Assembly: GCA_020848745.1 (NCBI GenBank)
Contig: JADLHM010000025.1
Span: 62,001-126,000 of the forward strand
Direction of reading: 5' to 3'
From: Deltaproteobacteria bacterium
Lineage (GTDB): Bacteria; Desulfobacterota; Binatia; UTPRO1
Length of the DNA: 64,000 bases
Part shown: positions 23,083 to 31,944 of the stretch, one piece after another
Layout: every line of letters begins with the position of its first letter
Position numbering within the stretch: the stretch's first letter is position 1
Made by a program: the position numbers and the translations under genes
Notes under the pieces: model-generated
The model's input: only the letters and a program-made list of their open reading frames with translations
What the model was told of the DNA's origin: nothing
The model's database searches: none

Positions 23083-23661
23083 TCACGGCTGCAGGAGCCG
23101 CCGCTGCCACCCGCCGCGCCGCCGCTCGAAGCGCTCGCGGTGATGGAGCCGGAACTCGCCCCGGGTCCAGAACTCGATCGCGCGCGGCACGATGCGATAG
23201 CCGCGCCAGACCGGGGGCCGCGGCACGTCCTCCCCGGGATGGCGGCGGCCGAGCACGCGCCAGCGGCGCATGAGGACGGTGCGGCTCCCGAGCGGCGCGC
23301 TCTGCGTCGACGCCGCCGCGGCGAGCCGGCTCTCGCGCGGCCGCGTCGCCCAGTAGGCGTCGGCCTCGGCGTCCTCGACGACCACGACGCGCCCTTCCAC
23401 CCGCACCTGGCGTCCGAGCGCGTCCCAGTACCAGGCGAACGCCGCCGCCGGATTGGCCGCGAGTTCGCGGCCTTTGCGACTGCGGCCGTCGGTGAAGAAG
23501 ACGAATCCACGCGCGTCGGCGTGCTTCAGAAGCACGTAGCGGACCGACGGACGCCCACGCGCGTCGGCCGTCGCGAGCGCGATCGCCTCCGGCAGCGGGA
23601 CGCCCGTACGCTCGGCCTCGGCGTACCAACGACGGAAACGTGCGATCGGCGACGGGGGCAT
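23083..23661 (-). CDS. pdxH: Pyridoxamine 5'-phosphate oxidase
   Basis: PdxH is the FMN enzyme that oxidises pyridoxine or pyridoxamine 5'-phosphate to PLP. The 192-residue protein has PLPEAIALATADARGRPSVR (N-terminal FMN region), VRYVLLKHADARGFVFFTD, SRKGRELAANPAAAFAWYW, and the C-terminal signature EFWTRGEFRLHHRERFERR ending GWQRRLLQP, which forms the PLP pocket. Length is slightly short because the N-terminal extension is brief. ATG 23661 is chosen because the upstream extension has no family similarity. It stands alone on the minus strand. Confidence 0.92.
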   Translation of the reverse strand: MPPSPIARFRRWYAEAERTGVPLPEAIALATADARGRPSVRYVLLKHADARGFVFFTDGRSRKGRELAANPAAAFAWYWDALGRQVRVEGRVVVVEDAEADAYWATRPRESRLAAAASTQSAPLGSRTVLMRRWRVLGRRHPGEDVPRPPVWRGYRIVPRAIEFWTRGEFRLHHRERFERRRGGWQRRLLQP

Positions 23662-23721
23662 GGACCGCAACCTAATGAGTCGACGGCGATGCGACAACTA
23701 CCCGGCGAGGCCGCCGTGAGG

Positions 23722-24507
23722 CTACGGCAGGTCCGCGTAGGCGCGGCGCACCGTCTCGGGATCGTGTGTGCGCTCGAGGCGCCGCACGATGAAGTGGCCG
23801 CGCGCGACATCCTGGAAGTGGCCCATGAAGAGCGCGTTCACGACGGCGCCGCCGGCCGCGCCGAGGATCGGCAGCGCCTGCGCCGCGGTCTTCTCGGAGA
23901 CGACGACGCCGTAGCGCGACGCGATCTGCACGATGAAGCGCACGAGGGCCGGAGCGCCCTCCTGGGCGATCCCCCGCTCCGCCACGAACTGCGCCGCCTC
24001 GGCGAGCGCCTGCGCGAGCGCGCCGCGGATCGCGAAGTACGCCGACTCGACGGCGTCGTCCGCCTTCGTCCGGCCGCCGAGCGCGAAGACCTGCAGACAG
24101 GCGAGCCGCGTCTCGGGGAGGCAGAGCCGCTCGCCCTCGCTGCGGGCGACGTCGGCGATCGAGCGCAGCATGAGCGTGGTCGAGACCGGAAGCTCGATCG
24201 CGAGGGCCGGCATCCCGAAGAGCCCGCCGCCCGCGCCCGTCGCGGTGAGCAGCGCCTTGTGCCACAGGTCGGCCGAGCGCGTGCCCGGCTCGTCGGCGAG
24301 CGTCAGGAGGGCGAACCGGAGCGCGGTCTCGAGCGCGCGCCGCGTCGCCGTCGTGACGAGCGCCGAGGCGCGCTTCGGCAGGAGATCGATGCCGCGCTCG
24401 ATCGGCAGGCCGACCACGTTGCTGATGCGGATCGCGAGGCTCGTCTGCTCGAGAAGCCGTTTCGCGTGCCGGAGGTCGCGCTGGTCCGACCCGGAGAGGC
24501 GCGTCAT
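23722..24507 (-). CDS. EcsC family protein
   Basis: The 261-residue product matches the EcsC protein family: a helical N terminus (HAKRLLEQTSLAIRISNVVG, then GLPIERGIDLLP), then LWHKALLTATGAGGGLFGMP, STTLMLRSIADVARSEGERL, and a C-terminal GAAGGAVVNALFMGHFQDVA. EcsC accompanies an ABC transporter in Bacillus, but most bacterial members stand alone and their role is unknown; membrane association is likely. No transporter genes are nearby. Confidence 0.82.
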   Translation of the reverse strand: MTRLSGSDQRDLRHAKRLLEQTSLAIRISNVVGLPIERGIDLLPKRASALVTTATRRALETALRFALLTLADEPGTRSADLWHKALLTATGAGGGLFGMPALAIELPVSTTLMLRSIADVARSEGERLCLPETRLACLQVFALGGRTKADDAVESAYFAIRGALAQALAEAAQFVAERGIAQEGAPALVRFIVQIASRYGVVVSEKTAAQALPILGAAGGAVVNALFMGHFQDVARGHFIVRRLERTHDPETVRRAYADLP

Positions 24508-24562
24508 CGCCGCCTGGATAGCGCAGGGCCGTGCGGAAAGGAACGTCCCCGATCGCCTCCCG

Positions 24563-24949
24563 TCACTCGGGAGCGGCGCTCCGCGTCGGCACGGGACGGC
24601 CTTGGCGCTTCAGCCCCCATTCCTGCAGCATCTGGTCGCGGATGCGCGAGCCGATCACGAACATCGCGTCGGGCACGCTGCGGTTCTGGTTCGCGGGATC
24701 GGCGTAGAACGTGTTGATGTCGGCCACCCACCTGTCGAAGTTCTTGCCGCCGCCGGTCGGGACGTTCAGCCGCGAGTCCTTACGCTGCGCCAGGCTCACG
24801 GCGTCGAGATACCCGACCACGTAGCCGAGCTGGAACTGCTCGCCGTAGCCCTTCCAGATGTTGTAGCGCAGCGCCGCGAACGAGCTCGCCGCCGCCAGAC
24901 AGAACCCTCCGAACGCCGCCAATGTCGCGACCACGACCGTCTTTCGCAT
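24563..24949 (-). CDS. Small secreted protein of unknown function
   Basis: A 128-residue protein starting at ATG 24949, with a signal peptide MRKTVVVATLAAFGGFCLAA. The mature part contains NIWKGYGEQFQLGYVVGYLD and VADINTFYADPANQNRSVPD. Aromatic-rich segments and the GYVVGYLD stretch recall small periplasmic helical proteins with a 'GYxxG' motif, but no family can be named. The upstream extension to 24988 is unlikely because the signal peptide then loses its N-terminal position. Confidence 0.6.
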   Translation of the reverse strand: MRKTVVVATLAAFGGFCLAAASSFAALRYNIWKGYGEQFQLGYVVGYLDAVSLAQRKDSRLNVPTGGGKNFDRWVADINTFYADPANQNRSVPDAMFVIGSRIRDQMLQEWGLKRQGRPVPTRSAAPE

Positions 24950-25053
24950 GATGCGCGCGACATACTCAGGGGCCCGCGCGGTCGTCAATGGACCTCGGCG
25001 TGTTTTCCGGAGGTGCAGACCCGCCGCGGCCGATGCGCTATGAGGAGCCCCCC

Positions 25054-26349
25054 ATGAGCATGCCCGTTCCCGACTGGAGACGCCGCGCCGTCGACGCCGA
25101 CACGGCGGTCGCGGTCGCGCGGAGCGCCACCAACGTTTTCGTCCAGGGTGCCGCCGCGACGCCGACCCCGCTCATCGAGGCGCTGGCGCGACGGGCCGAC
25201 GTCGAGGCGATCCGCCTCTACCATCTCCACCTGCTGGGACCGGTGCCTTTCGTGGAGCCCGCGCTCGTCGGCCGCTTCCGCTGCGTGTCCCTCTTCACCG
25301 GCGCGAACATGCGGGCGGCGGTGAACGAAGGCCGCGCCGACCACGTCCCGATCTTCCTCTCCGAAGTACCCTCGCTCTTCGCCGACGGACAGGTGCCGCT
25401 CGACGTCGCCTTCGTGCAGCTCTCGCCGCCGGACCGCCACGGCTTCTGCTCCCTCGGCACCTCGATCGACACGGCACGAGCCGCCGTCGACCACGCGCGG
25501 CTGGTCGTCGCCGAGATCAACGACCGCATGCCGCGCACGCACGGCAACACGCTGGTGCCCTTCGCGCGGATCGACCGTTTCGTGCACACGGACCGGCCGC
25601 TCTACGAGACGCCGCCCGAGGCGGAGACGCCGGTCGTCGCCCGCATCGCCGAGCAGGTCGCCGCCCTCGTGCACGACGGCGCGACGCTGCAGATGGGCAT
25701 CGGCGCGATCCCCGACGCGGTGCTCTCCCGGCTCGGCGATCGCCGCGAGCTCGGCATCCACACCGAGATGTTCTCGGACCGCCTCGTCGACCTCGTCGCG
25801 ACCGGCGCCGTCACCAACCGCCAGAAGAAGGCCTTCCACGGCCGCATCGTCACGAGCTTCGTCGCCGGGACGCGCCGCACCTTCGACTTCGTCGACGACA
25901 ACCCGCTCGTCGAGTTCCATCCCTGCGACCGCACGAACGATCCGATCGTGATCCAGCAGAATCCCGGCGTGACCGCGATCAACTCGGCGCTCGAGATCGA
26001 CCTCTCGGGCCAGGTGTGCGCCGACTCGATCGGCCATCGCATCTTCTCCGGCATCGGCGGCCAGCTCGACTTCATGCGCGGCGCGGCACGCTCGCCGGGC
26101 GGCGTCCCCCTCATCGCGCTCCCCTCGACCGCGAGGGGCGGCGCCCTCTCGCGCATCGTGGCGACGCTCACGCCGGGCGCCGGCGTCGTCACCTCGCGCG
26201 GGCACGTCCACTGGGTCGTCACCGAGCACGGCGCGGTGAATCTGCACGGCATCCCGCTCCGCGAGCGCGCCGAGCGCCTGATCGGCATCGCGCACCCCGA
26301 CCATCGGACCGAGCTCCGCAAGGCCGCCGTCGGCGCGAAGATCTGCTGA
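25054..26349 (+). CDS. Acetyl-CoA hydrolase/4-hydroxybutyrate CoA-transferase family protein
   Basis: A 431-residue class I CoA-transferase. The family pattern is clear: GAAATPTPLIEAL, FTGANMRAAVNEGRADHVPI, GFCSLGTSIDTA, LQMGIGAIPDAVL, and GIHTEMFSD with catalytic Glu238, which forms the glutamyl-CoA intermediate. GQLDFMRGAARSPGG and the C-terminal VVTEHGAVNLHG follow. It should move CoA between acetyl-CoA and a short carboxylic acid, or hydrolyse acetyl-CoA; the acid is not readable. ATG 25054 is preferred because GAGGAG precedes it by seven bases. It stands between minus-strand genes. Confidence 0.9.
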   Translation: MSMPVPDWRRRAVDADTAVAVARSATNVFVQGAAATPTPLIEALARRADVEAIRLYHLHLLGPVPFVEPALVGRFRCVSLFTGANMRAAVNEGRADHVPIFLSEVPSLFADGQVPLDVAFVQLSPPDRHGFCSLGTSIDTARAAVDHARLVVAEINDRMPRTHGNTLVPFARIDRFVHTDRPLYETPPEAETPVVARIAEQVAALVHDGATLQMGIGAIPDAVLSRLGDRRELGIHTEMFSDRLVDLVATGAVTNRQKKAFHGRIVTSFVAGTRRTFDFVDDNPLVEFHPCDRTNDPIVIQQNPGVTAINSALEIDLSGQVCADSIGHRIFSGIGGQLDFMRGAARSPGGVPLIALPSTARGGALSRIVATLTPGAGVVTSRGHVHWVVTEHGAVNLHGIPLRERAERLIGIAHPDHRTELRKAAVGAKIC

Positions 26350-26531
26350 CCCGGACGCGGGCCCTCAGTCGGCGCGATCCTTGAATCGCGTCGAGTCGTT
26401 GCGAACCGCCGGCCTCGTCCCCCCGAGTGTGGGGCGACGGATGCGAGACCGGCGCAGGGTCCGTTGTCGAAGCATTTCGACGCCGCGACGTGGCAAACGC
26501 GTTGGCGGACGCCGTCCGGCCTCGCTGCGAA

Positions 26532-28589
26532 TCAGGGCGTGACGATGAAGTCGATGTCCGGCTCGTTGGCGGTGGCGTACGCCGTCGTGAGATACGGGTC
26601 GTAGATCGTCTGCCCGAGCAGGTGGCGCCGGAAGAACGCCGCCGCGTAGAGGTTCTGGAGGCGCGTCGCCTCGTCGATCGGGAACGCGGGAGGGATGCAG
26701 GTCGCGTTGTAGGGCGCAACGAGCGCGCCGGCGCCGAGCGACGGCCACGACGCCGGCGCGAAGCCGGCAGCGATCAGAGCGTTGGCGATGTCGCAGATGT
26801 TGGCGAAGTGCGTGTGCACGGCGCCGACGACGTCCGCCCGGTAGTTGAACGGGCTCGACTGGATCAGCCCGGCCGCCCGCGCCTCCTCGGAGAGCAGCGG
26901 GTCGAGCGTGCCGGTCATGAAGAGCGTCGGCACGGCGACGTTGCCGAGCTCGGCGTCGGTGATGGTGCTCGACGCCGGCGCGATCGGCATGATCGCCTGC
27001 ACGCGCGGGTCGGGCGGAATGCCTTGATACCCGCTCTTCACGGCGAGGGCCGTGAAGCCGCCGAACGAGTGGCCGGCCACCCCGACATCGGCGCCGTCGA
27101 CGCGCCCGAAGAAGGGGTCGGCCGGGGTCGCGGCGAGCGTCGTCATGTGCGTGATCACGAACGAGACGTCCGGCACGCGGTCGAGCAGCGCCTGCGCGGG
27201 CGCGACCGAGGTCGGCGGCACGGCGGTCGAGTCGGCGGTCGTGTTGCCGGTGTGACTCGGCGCGACCACCACGAACCCGTGGCTCGCGAGCCGCTCCATG
27301 AGACGGACGGACTGAATCGCAATGCCGCCGGAGCCGTGCGAGAACACGACGAGCGGCCGCGCGCTCGCGTTCGATACGGGGGCGTTCTCGTGGGCCAGGT
27401 CGGAGTCGAGGCTGGCGATGCCCGAGAGCGAGTAGCCCGTGAACGGGCCGTACGCGTCGGGCGCATCGACGGGATACCAGGCCTCGAACGGCAGATAGCG
27501 ACCGACGGAGCAAGCGCCTGCGGGGCATTGCGAGTCCGCGGCACACTCGCGGCCGTTCTTCGTGCCGCCGATGCATCGCCGCCCGTTCGAGCGCGAGCCG
27601 TCGACGCTCACCAAGCTGCGGTGTCCGACGGCCCACGGGCCGGCCGCGCCGGGCGCGTCGGCCACGTCGCACGTGCCCGAGGGGAGGCACTTGGCGTCGG
27701 CGTGGAACGCGCCGCCGACCACCGCGCACTGCGCGGCTGCGCCCGGACCCTCGAGGCAGAGCCCGGCGCCGGGAGCGAGCGCGAAGGCATCACAGCAGCC
27801 GGCCGCGGTCTCGGTCCGCGCCTCGACACAGCCGCCGGAAGCCCCGTCACAGACCAGCGCCGGACCGGCCAAGGTTCCACCGTACCCGCTCGCGCACTGC
27901 GACACGTTCGCGGCGGAGAGATCCGCGCAGAAGCTCGCGCCGCCGTTCGCGCAGCAGCGTGCGGCCGGCGCGGCGGCCGGCGTGCCGTTCACGACGCGCA
28001 CAACGAACTCGTCGACGCGTCCGCCGATGCTCGGCGCGACGCCGTACGCCCCGCAGCCCCCGCTGGTCTTGTCCTCTTCCTTGGCGAAAGCGGCCACGAG
28101 CTTGTCGCCGGCCTTCACGAGGCACTCGGAGCTCACGGGCCCGCCGCTCTTGCTCGCCTTCGCGTGACAGCCGAGCTTGGCCGCCGCCGTCTTGCCCGCG
28201 GTCTTCCGCTTCGCCGCCGCGCACTTCGCGAAGCCGCCCGGCGGCGTCGCGTTCACCACGTCGCCGACCAGGCTCGCGACGAGCGTCGCGAGATCGTCCC
28301 CGTACCCCGGCACGAGGCACCCGCCCGCGGCGTCCTGCTTCGCGACGACGCCCGCGAGCTTGTCGATCGCCTTCTGGAGACACGGGCCGTCGACGGGCTC
28401 GCCCTTCTGCACCGCCTTCGCGTGGCAGCCGAGCTGCGCCGCGGCGGCCTTGCCCGCCGCCTTCTGCTCGGCAGCGGCGCAGGCCCCGGCCGTGGCGGCG
28501 GCGCGTCCGACGTCGGCCGTCAGGACGACGAGCCCGGCGGTGAGCATCCCGAAGGTTCGGCGAAGACTTCCCGCGAAGGAGATCGACAT
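26532..28589 (-). CDS. Secreted alpha/beta hydrolase with N-terminal four-cysteine repeats
   Basis: The 685-residue protein has a signal peptide (about 1-35) and then two copies of a Cys module with spacing C-x17-C-x14-C-x20/22-C. The modules contain GKAAAAQLGCHAKA and GKTAAAKLGCHAKA. A Cys-rich middle region (CCANGGASFC, CCDAFALAPGAGLC, CIGGTKNGRECAADSQCP) follows. From about residue 365 comes an alpha/beta hydrolase of the PAF-acetylhydrolase/PETase-like group: SHGSGG, SHTGNT, nucleophile AGHSFGG and VHTHFAN with the likely catalytic His. It probably cleaves an ester outside the cell; the substrate is unknown. The catalytic domain is paralogous to the gene at 49277-50338. Confidence 0.82.
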   Translation of the reverse strand: MSISFAGSLRRTFGMLTAGLVVLTADVGRAAATAGACAAAEQKAAGKAAAAQLGCHAKAVQKGEPVDGPCLQKAIDKLAGVVAKQDAAGGCLVPGYGDDLATLVASLVGDVVNATPPGGFAKCAAAKRKTAGKTAAAKLGCHAKASKSGGPVSSECLVKAGDKLVAAFAKEEDKTSGGCGAYGVAPSIGGRVDEFVVRVVNGTPAAAPAARCCANGGASFCADLSAANVSQCASGYGGTLAGPALVCDGASGGCVEARTETAAGCCDAFALAPGAGLCLEGPGAAAQCAVVGGAFHADAKCLPSGTCDVADAPGAAGPWAVGHRSLVSVDGSRSNGRRCIGGTKNGRECAADSQCPAGACSVGRYLPFEAWYPVDAPDAYGPFTGYSLSGIASLDSDLAHENAPVSNASARPLVVFSHGSGGIAIQSVRLMERLASHGFVVVAPSHTGNTTADSTAVPPTSVAPAQALLDRVPDVSFVITHMTTLAATPADPFFGRVDGADVGVAGHSFGGFTALAVKSGYQGIPPDPRVQAIMPIAPASSTITDAELGNVAVPTLFMTGTLDPLLSEEARAAGLIQSSPFNYRADVVGAVHTHFANICDIANALIAAGFAPASWPSLGAGALVAPYNATCIPPAFPIDEATRLQNLYAAAFFRRHLLGQTIYDPYLTTAYATANEPDIDFIVTP

Positions 28590-28759
28590 GCGTGGCGGAG
28601 TAGGATTCTCCGCAGGCGCCTGTCAACCGAGAACGCCCGGAACGCCGCGTCAACCGGTCGCAGGCTCCGACCCGAGTTCGGGTGCGCCATGGCGTCCCGC
28701 ATCGGGCCCGGCGGCGCGATCCGTGCCGAAGGTCTTCGACCCGGCCGCGGGGGCGGAGG

Positions 28760-30169
28760 TCAGTGCATCCCCGAGCCGCCGCTCAGGTGCTTCGCGAGCT
28801 CGCCGACCACCGCCTTCGCGTCGCCGAAGAGCATCCAGGTGCGGTCGCCGAAGTAGAGCTCGTTGTCGATGCCGGCGAAGCCCGGATTCTTCGAGCGCTT
28901 GATGGCGAAGATCGTGCGGGCCTTGTCGGCCTGGATGATCGGCATGCCGTAGATGGGACTGTTCTTGTCGGTCGCGGCCGCGGGGTTCACGACGTCGTTC
29001 GCGCCGATGACCAGCGCCACGTCGCACTGGGGCATGTCGGGATTGATCTCGTCCATCTCGACGAGATCCGTGTACGGGATCTCGGCCTCGGCGAGCAGCA
29101 CGTTCATGTGCCCCGGCATGCGCCCCGCGACCGGGTGGATCGCGAACTTCACCGTGATGTCCTTGGCGCGCAGCGCATCGTAGACCTCGCGCACCTTGTG
29201 CTGGGCCTGGGCGACGGCCATGCCGTAGCCGGGGATGATGACGACGAGGTTCGCCTGCTCGAGGATCTGCGCGGCGCCTTCGACGGTTTCGGCCTTGTAC
29301 TCCTTCTGCTCGCCCCGCTCCGACTGCGCCTGCACCTGGCCGAACGCACCGAAGAGCACGTTCGTGAAGGAGCGGTTCATGGCCCGACACATGATGATCG
29401 AAAGGATGAGGCCGCTCGAACCGTCGAGCGCGCCCGCCGTGATGAGGAGCTTGTTGTCGAGCACGAACCCCATCGCGACGGCCGAAAGGCCGGCGTACGA
29501 GTTCAGGATCGAGATCACCGTCGGCATGTCGGCGCCGCCGATCGGGATGATGAGGAGCACGCCGAAGACCAGCGACAGCAGGCTGACGATCGGGAAGAGC
29601 ATCGCCGAGGCGGGGTCGGTCGGGTACAGCACGACGTAGCCGCCGAGCCCGAGCGCCAGCACCAGCAACCCGAGGTTCACGAAGTTCTGGCCGGGGTACG
29701 TGACCGGACGCTGCGGGATCCACTTGAGCTCCTGGAGTTTCCCGGCCGCGAGCAAGCTGCCCGTGAAGGTCAGGTAGCCGAGCACGATCTCGAGGACGAT
29801 CGCGACCATGCGGAAGGTCGTGAGGTTCTCCGGACCTTCCGACAGCCAGAGGTAGTACTTCGCCGTGCCGACGAGGCCCGCCGCGGCGCCGCCGAAGGCG
29901 TGCGACAACGCGGTTCGTTGCGGGACGGCCGTCAGCGACACCCGCGAGAGCGGCACGCCGACCACGAATCCGAGCACGATCGCGATCACGATCCAGGCGT
30001 GGTGGATGATCTCCGGCTGCGCCCACGTCGCCAGCACCGCGATCACCATGCCGGCGACGCCGGCCTGCACGCCGTTCCGCGCCGTCTTCGGGTCGCTCAT
30101 CCAGTGGAGCGAGAAGATGAAGAGCGCGGTCGCCACGACGTACGCGAGCTGAACGAGGGTGTGGATCAC
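28760..30169 (-). CDS. pntB: NAD(P) transhydrogenase subunit beta
   Basis: PntB carries the NADP(H)-binding domain and most of the proton channel. The 469-residue protein has about eight membrane helices (1-255), including GGADMPTVISILNSYAGLSA. The soluble domain has VVIIPGYGMAVAQAQH, KFAIHPVAGRMPGHMNVLLA, DVALVIGANDVVNPAA and the C-terminal GDAKAVVGEL. These are the standard NADP-site signatures. GTG 30169 overlaps the pntAB stop (GTGA). Confidence 0.95.
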   Translation of the reverse strand: MIHTLVQLAYVVATALFIFSLHWMSDPKTARNGVQAGVAGMVIAVLATWAQPEIIHHAWIVIAIVLGFVVGVPLSRVSLTAVPQRTALSHAFGGAAAGLVGTAKYYLWLSEGPENLTTFRMVAIVLEIVLGYLTFTGSLLAAGKLQELKWIPQRPVTYPGQNFVNLGLLVLALGLGGYVVLYPTDPASAMLFPIVSLLSLVFGVLLIIPIGGADMPTVISILNSYAGLSAVAMGFVLDNKLLITAGALDGSSGLILSIIMCRAMNRSFTNVLFGAFGQVQAQSERGEQKEYKAETVEGAAQILEQANLVVIIPGYGMAVAQAQHKVREVYDALRAKDITVKFAIHPVAGRMPGHMNVLLAEAEIPYTDLVEMDEINPDMPQCDVALVIGANDVVNPAAATDKNSPIYGMPIIQADKARTIFAIKRSKNPGFAGIDNELYFGDRTWMLFGDAKAVVGELAKHLSGGSGMH

Positions 30170-30555
30170 TTGTGCGCCGCCTTCTCGCCACCGTCGCGGG
30201 TCTTGAACATCTTCAGCATGCGGTTGGTGATGAGGAAGCCGCTCACGATGTTGGTCATCGACGCGAAGAGCGCGACGGCCCCGAGGAAGCGGATGTGGGT
30301 CGGGTAGTCGCTGCCGGTCACCAGGATCGCGCCGACGACCGCGATCGCCGAGATCGCGTTGGTGAGCGACATGAGGGGCGTGTGCAAGAGACGCGACACG
30401 CGCCGGATCACGCCGACCCCGATGAAGGTCGAGAGCATGAAAACGAAGATCATCGACGGCAGGTCGAGCGCCGGGACGGCGTGCCCTCCGGCCGCGTGGA
30501 CCGGCGCGGCCACGGTGGCGAGTGCCGCCGCTGCGAGCGCAATCATCCGTTGCAT
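30166..30555 (-). CDS. pntAB: NAD(P) transhydrogenase subunit alpha, membrane part
   Basis: A 129-residue protein with an N-terminal hydrophobic leader (about 1-22) and three membrane helices. The family stretch is FVFMLSTFIGVGVIRRVSRL with TPLMSLTNAISAIAVVGAIL. It is the split-off membrane domain of the alpha subunit, as in alpha1/alpha2/beta transhydrogenases; the leader is longer than in some relatives. ATG 30555 overlaps the pntAA stop by one base (TGATG). Confidence 0.92.
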   Translation of the reverse strand: MQRMIALAAAALATVAAPVHAAGGHAVPALDLPSMIFVFMLSTFIGVGVIRRVSRLLHTPLMSLTNAISAIAVVGAILVTGSDYPTHIRFLGAVALFASMTNIVSGFLITNRMLKMFKTRDGGEKAAHK

Positions 30556-31703
30556 CACGATGCCTTTCCTTTGGCCGCCTGGATCGCCTCGCGCACGCGC
30601 GGGCTCACGACCGCGCCGTCGTGGGTGACGAGCGAGCCCCGCTGGATGTCGTCGTCCTGGTCCAGAACGAACGCCTTGTCCTTCGTGAACGTGGTGAGGA
30701 AGTTCGTGAGGTTCCGCGAGAAGAGGAGGCTCGCGTGCGTCGGCATGGTGGCGGCGAGGTTCAGCGGCGCGATGATCGTGACGCCGTTCACCTCGATCGT
30801 CTCGCCGGGCTTCGCGAGCTCGCAGTTGCCGCCGCCGTCGGCCGCGAGGTCGACGAGCACGGCGCCGGGCTGCATGCGCCGGACGATGTCGGCGGTCACG
30901 AGGCGCGGCGCGAACACGCCGCCGATGAGGGCGGTCGTGATGACGACGTCGGCCGCCGCGCACTGGTCGGCGAGCATCTCGCGCTGGCGGAGCTTGTCCT
31001 CCTCGCTGAGCTCCTTGGCGTAGCCGCCGCCGGCGGCGGCCTCCTGTGCGAGCTCGATGCCGACGTACTTGGCGCCGACGCTCTCGATCTGCTCCTTCAC
31101 CTCGGGCCGGACGTCGGTCGCGAAGACGTTGGCGCCGAGGCGCCGGGCCGTCGCGATGGCCTGGAGCCCGGCCACCGCGGCGCCGATCACGAACACCTTG
31201 GCCGGGAAGACCATGCCGGCCGCGGTCGTGAGCATCGGGAAGTACTTGTTGAGGGCCGCGGCCGCGAGCAGCACCCCTTTGTAGCCGGCGATGCTCGCCA
31301 TCGACGACAGCGTGTCCATCGCCTGCGCGCGCGTGGTGCGCGGAATGGCGTCGGTCGAGAAGGCGGTGATCTTGCGCCCGGCCAAGGCCTCCGCGATGTC
31401 GAGGTTGCGCAGCGGCATCAGCGTCCCGAGGAGGAAGGCGCCGGGGCGCATCGCGCCGACCTCCGCCGCCGTCGGCGCGGCGACCTTGCAGACGAAGTCG
31501 GCCGCGCCGAGGAGCGCGGCGGCGTCGGCCTCGATCGTGGCGCCCGCCTGCGCGTAGGCGTCGTCGCGGAAGTACGCCGAATCCCCTGCGCCGGATTGGA
31601 CCGCGACCGCGTATCCCGCCTGCACGAGCTTCTTGCACGACTCGGGAACCAGGGCGACGCGGCGCTCTCCCGGCCGAGTCTCCTTGGGGACCGCGATCTT
31701 CAT
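30555..31703 (-). CDS. pntAA: NAD(P) transhydrogenase subunit alpha, NAD-binding part
   Basis: This subunit holds the NAD(H) site of the proton-driven transhydrogenase, which makes NADPH from NADH. The 382-residue protein shows KIAVPKETRPGERRVALVPE at the N terminus, then ITAFSTDAIPRTTRAQAMD and VFVIGAAVAGLQAIATARRL in the Rossmann fold. DVRPEVKEQIES and PLNLAATMPTHASLLFSRNL follow. A Shine-Dalgarno-like GGAGGA lies upstream of ATG 31703. The three genes form one operon. Confidence 0.95.
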   Translation of the reverse strand: MKIAVPKETRPGERRVALVPESCKKLVQAGYAVAVQSGAGDSAYFRDDAYAQAGATIEADAAALLGAADFVCKVAAPTAAEVGAMRPGAFLLGTLMPLRNLDIAEALAGRKITAFSTDAIPRTTRAQAMDTLSSMASIAGYKGVLLAAAALNKYFPMLTTAAGMVFPAKVFVIGAAVAGLQAIATARRLGANVFATDVRPEVKEQIESVGAKYVGIELAQEAAAGGGYAKELSEEDKLRQREMLADQCAAADVVITTALIGGVFAPRLVTADIVRRMQPGAVLVDLAADGGGNCELAKPGETIEVNGVTIIAPLNLAATMPTHASLLFSRNLTNFLTTFTKDKAFVLDQDDDIQRGSLVTHDGAVVSPRVREAIQAAKGKAS

Positions 31704-31885
31704 TCCTTCGTCCTCCGTGAACCGCCGGCTCGTGTCATGCGTACGATGTGGAGATGGTTCGCCCGACCCGGGCCCGCGGCGTCGGCGCGGCGGACGGGAA
31801 GCAGAGGGCGCGGACGCAACGGCGCGCGACAGTATGCGACCCTCGCGGACCCAGTCAAATGCGGGGCCGCCGAGGAGCTGCTGGC

Positions 31886-31911
31886 CGAGGGTCGCGGTGC
31901 GGCGACCCTCG
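31886..31911. terminator. Hairpin downstream of the beta-helix gene, possible terminator
   Basis: CGAGGGTCGC and GCGACCCTCG form a perfect 10-bp stem with a six-base loop. It lies about 35 bases beyond the stop of the minus-strand gene ending at 31945, where a terminator would be expected. There is no T-tract on the minus strand, so it is only a candidate; the surrounding 240 bases contain no recognised gene. Confidence 0.35.
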
Positions 31912-31944
31912 CCCAGCCCCCCGAGCGCGCTCGGCTATCCGCGC

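Noticed and set aside
26427-28856. An 809-codon plus-strand frame
   Set aside because: Antisense to the secreted hydrolase; no motif, and the minus frame has clear catalytic residues.
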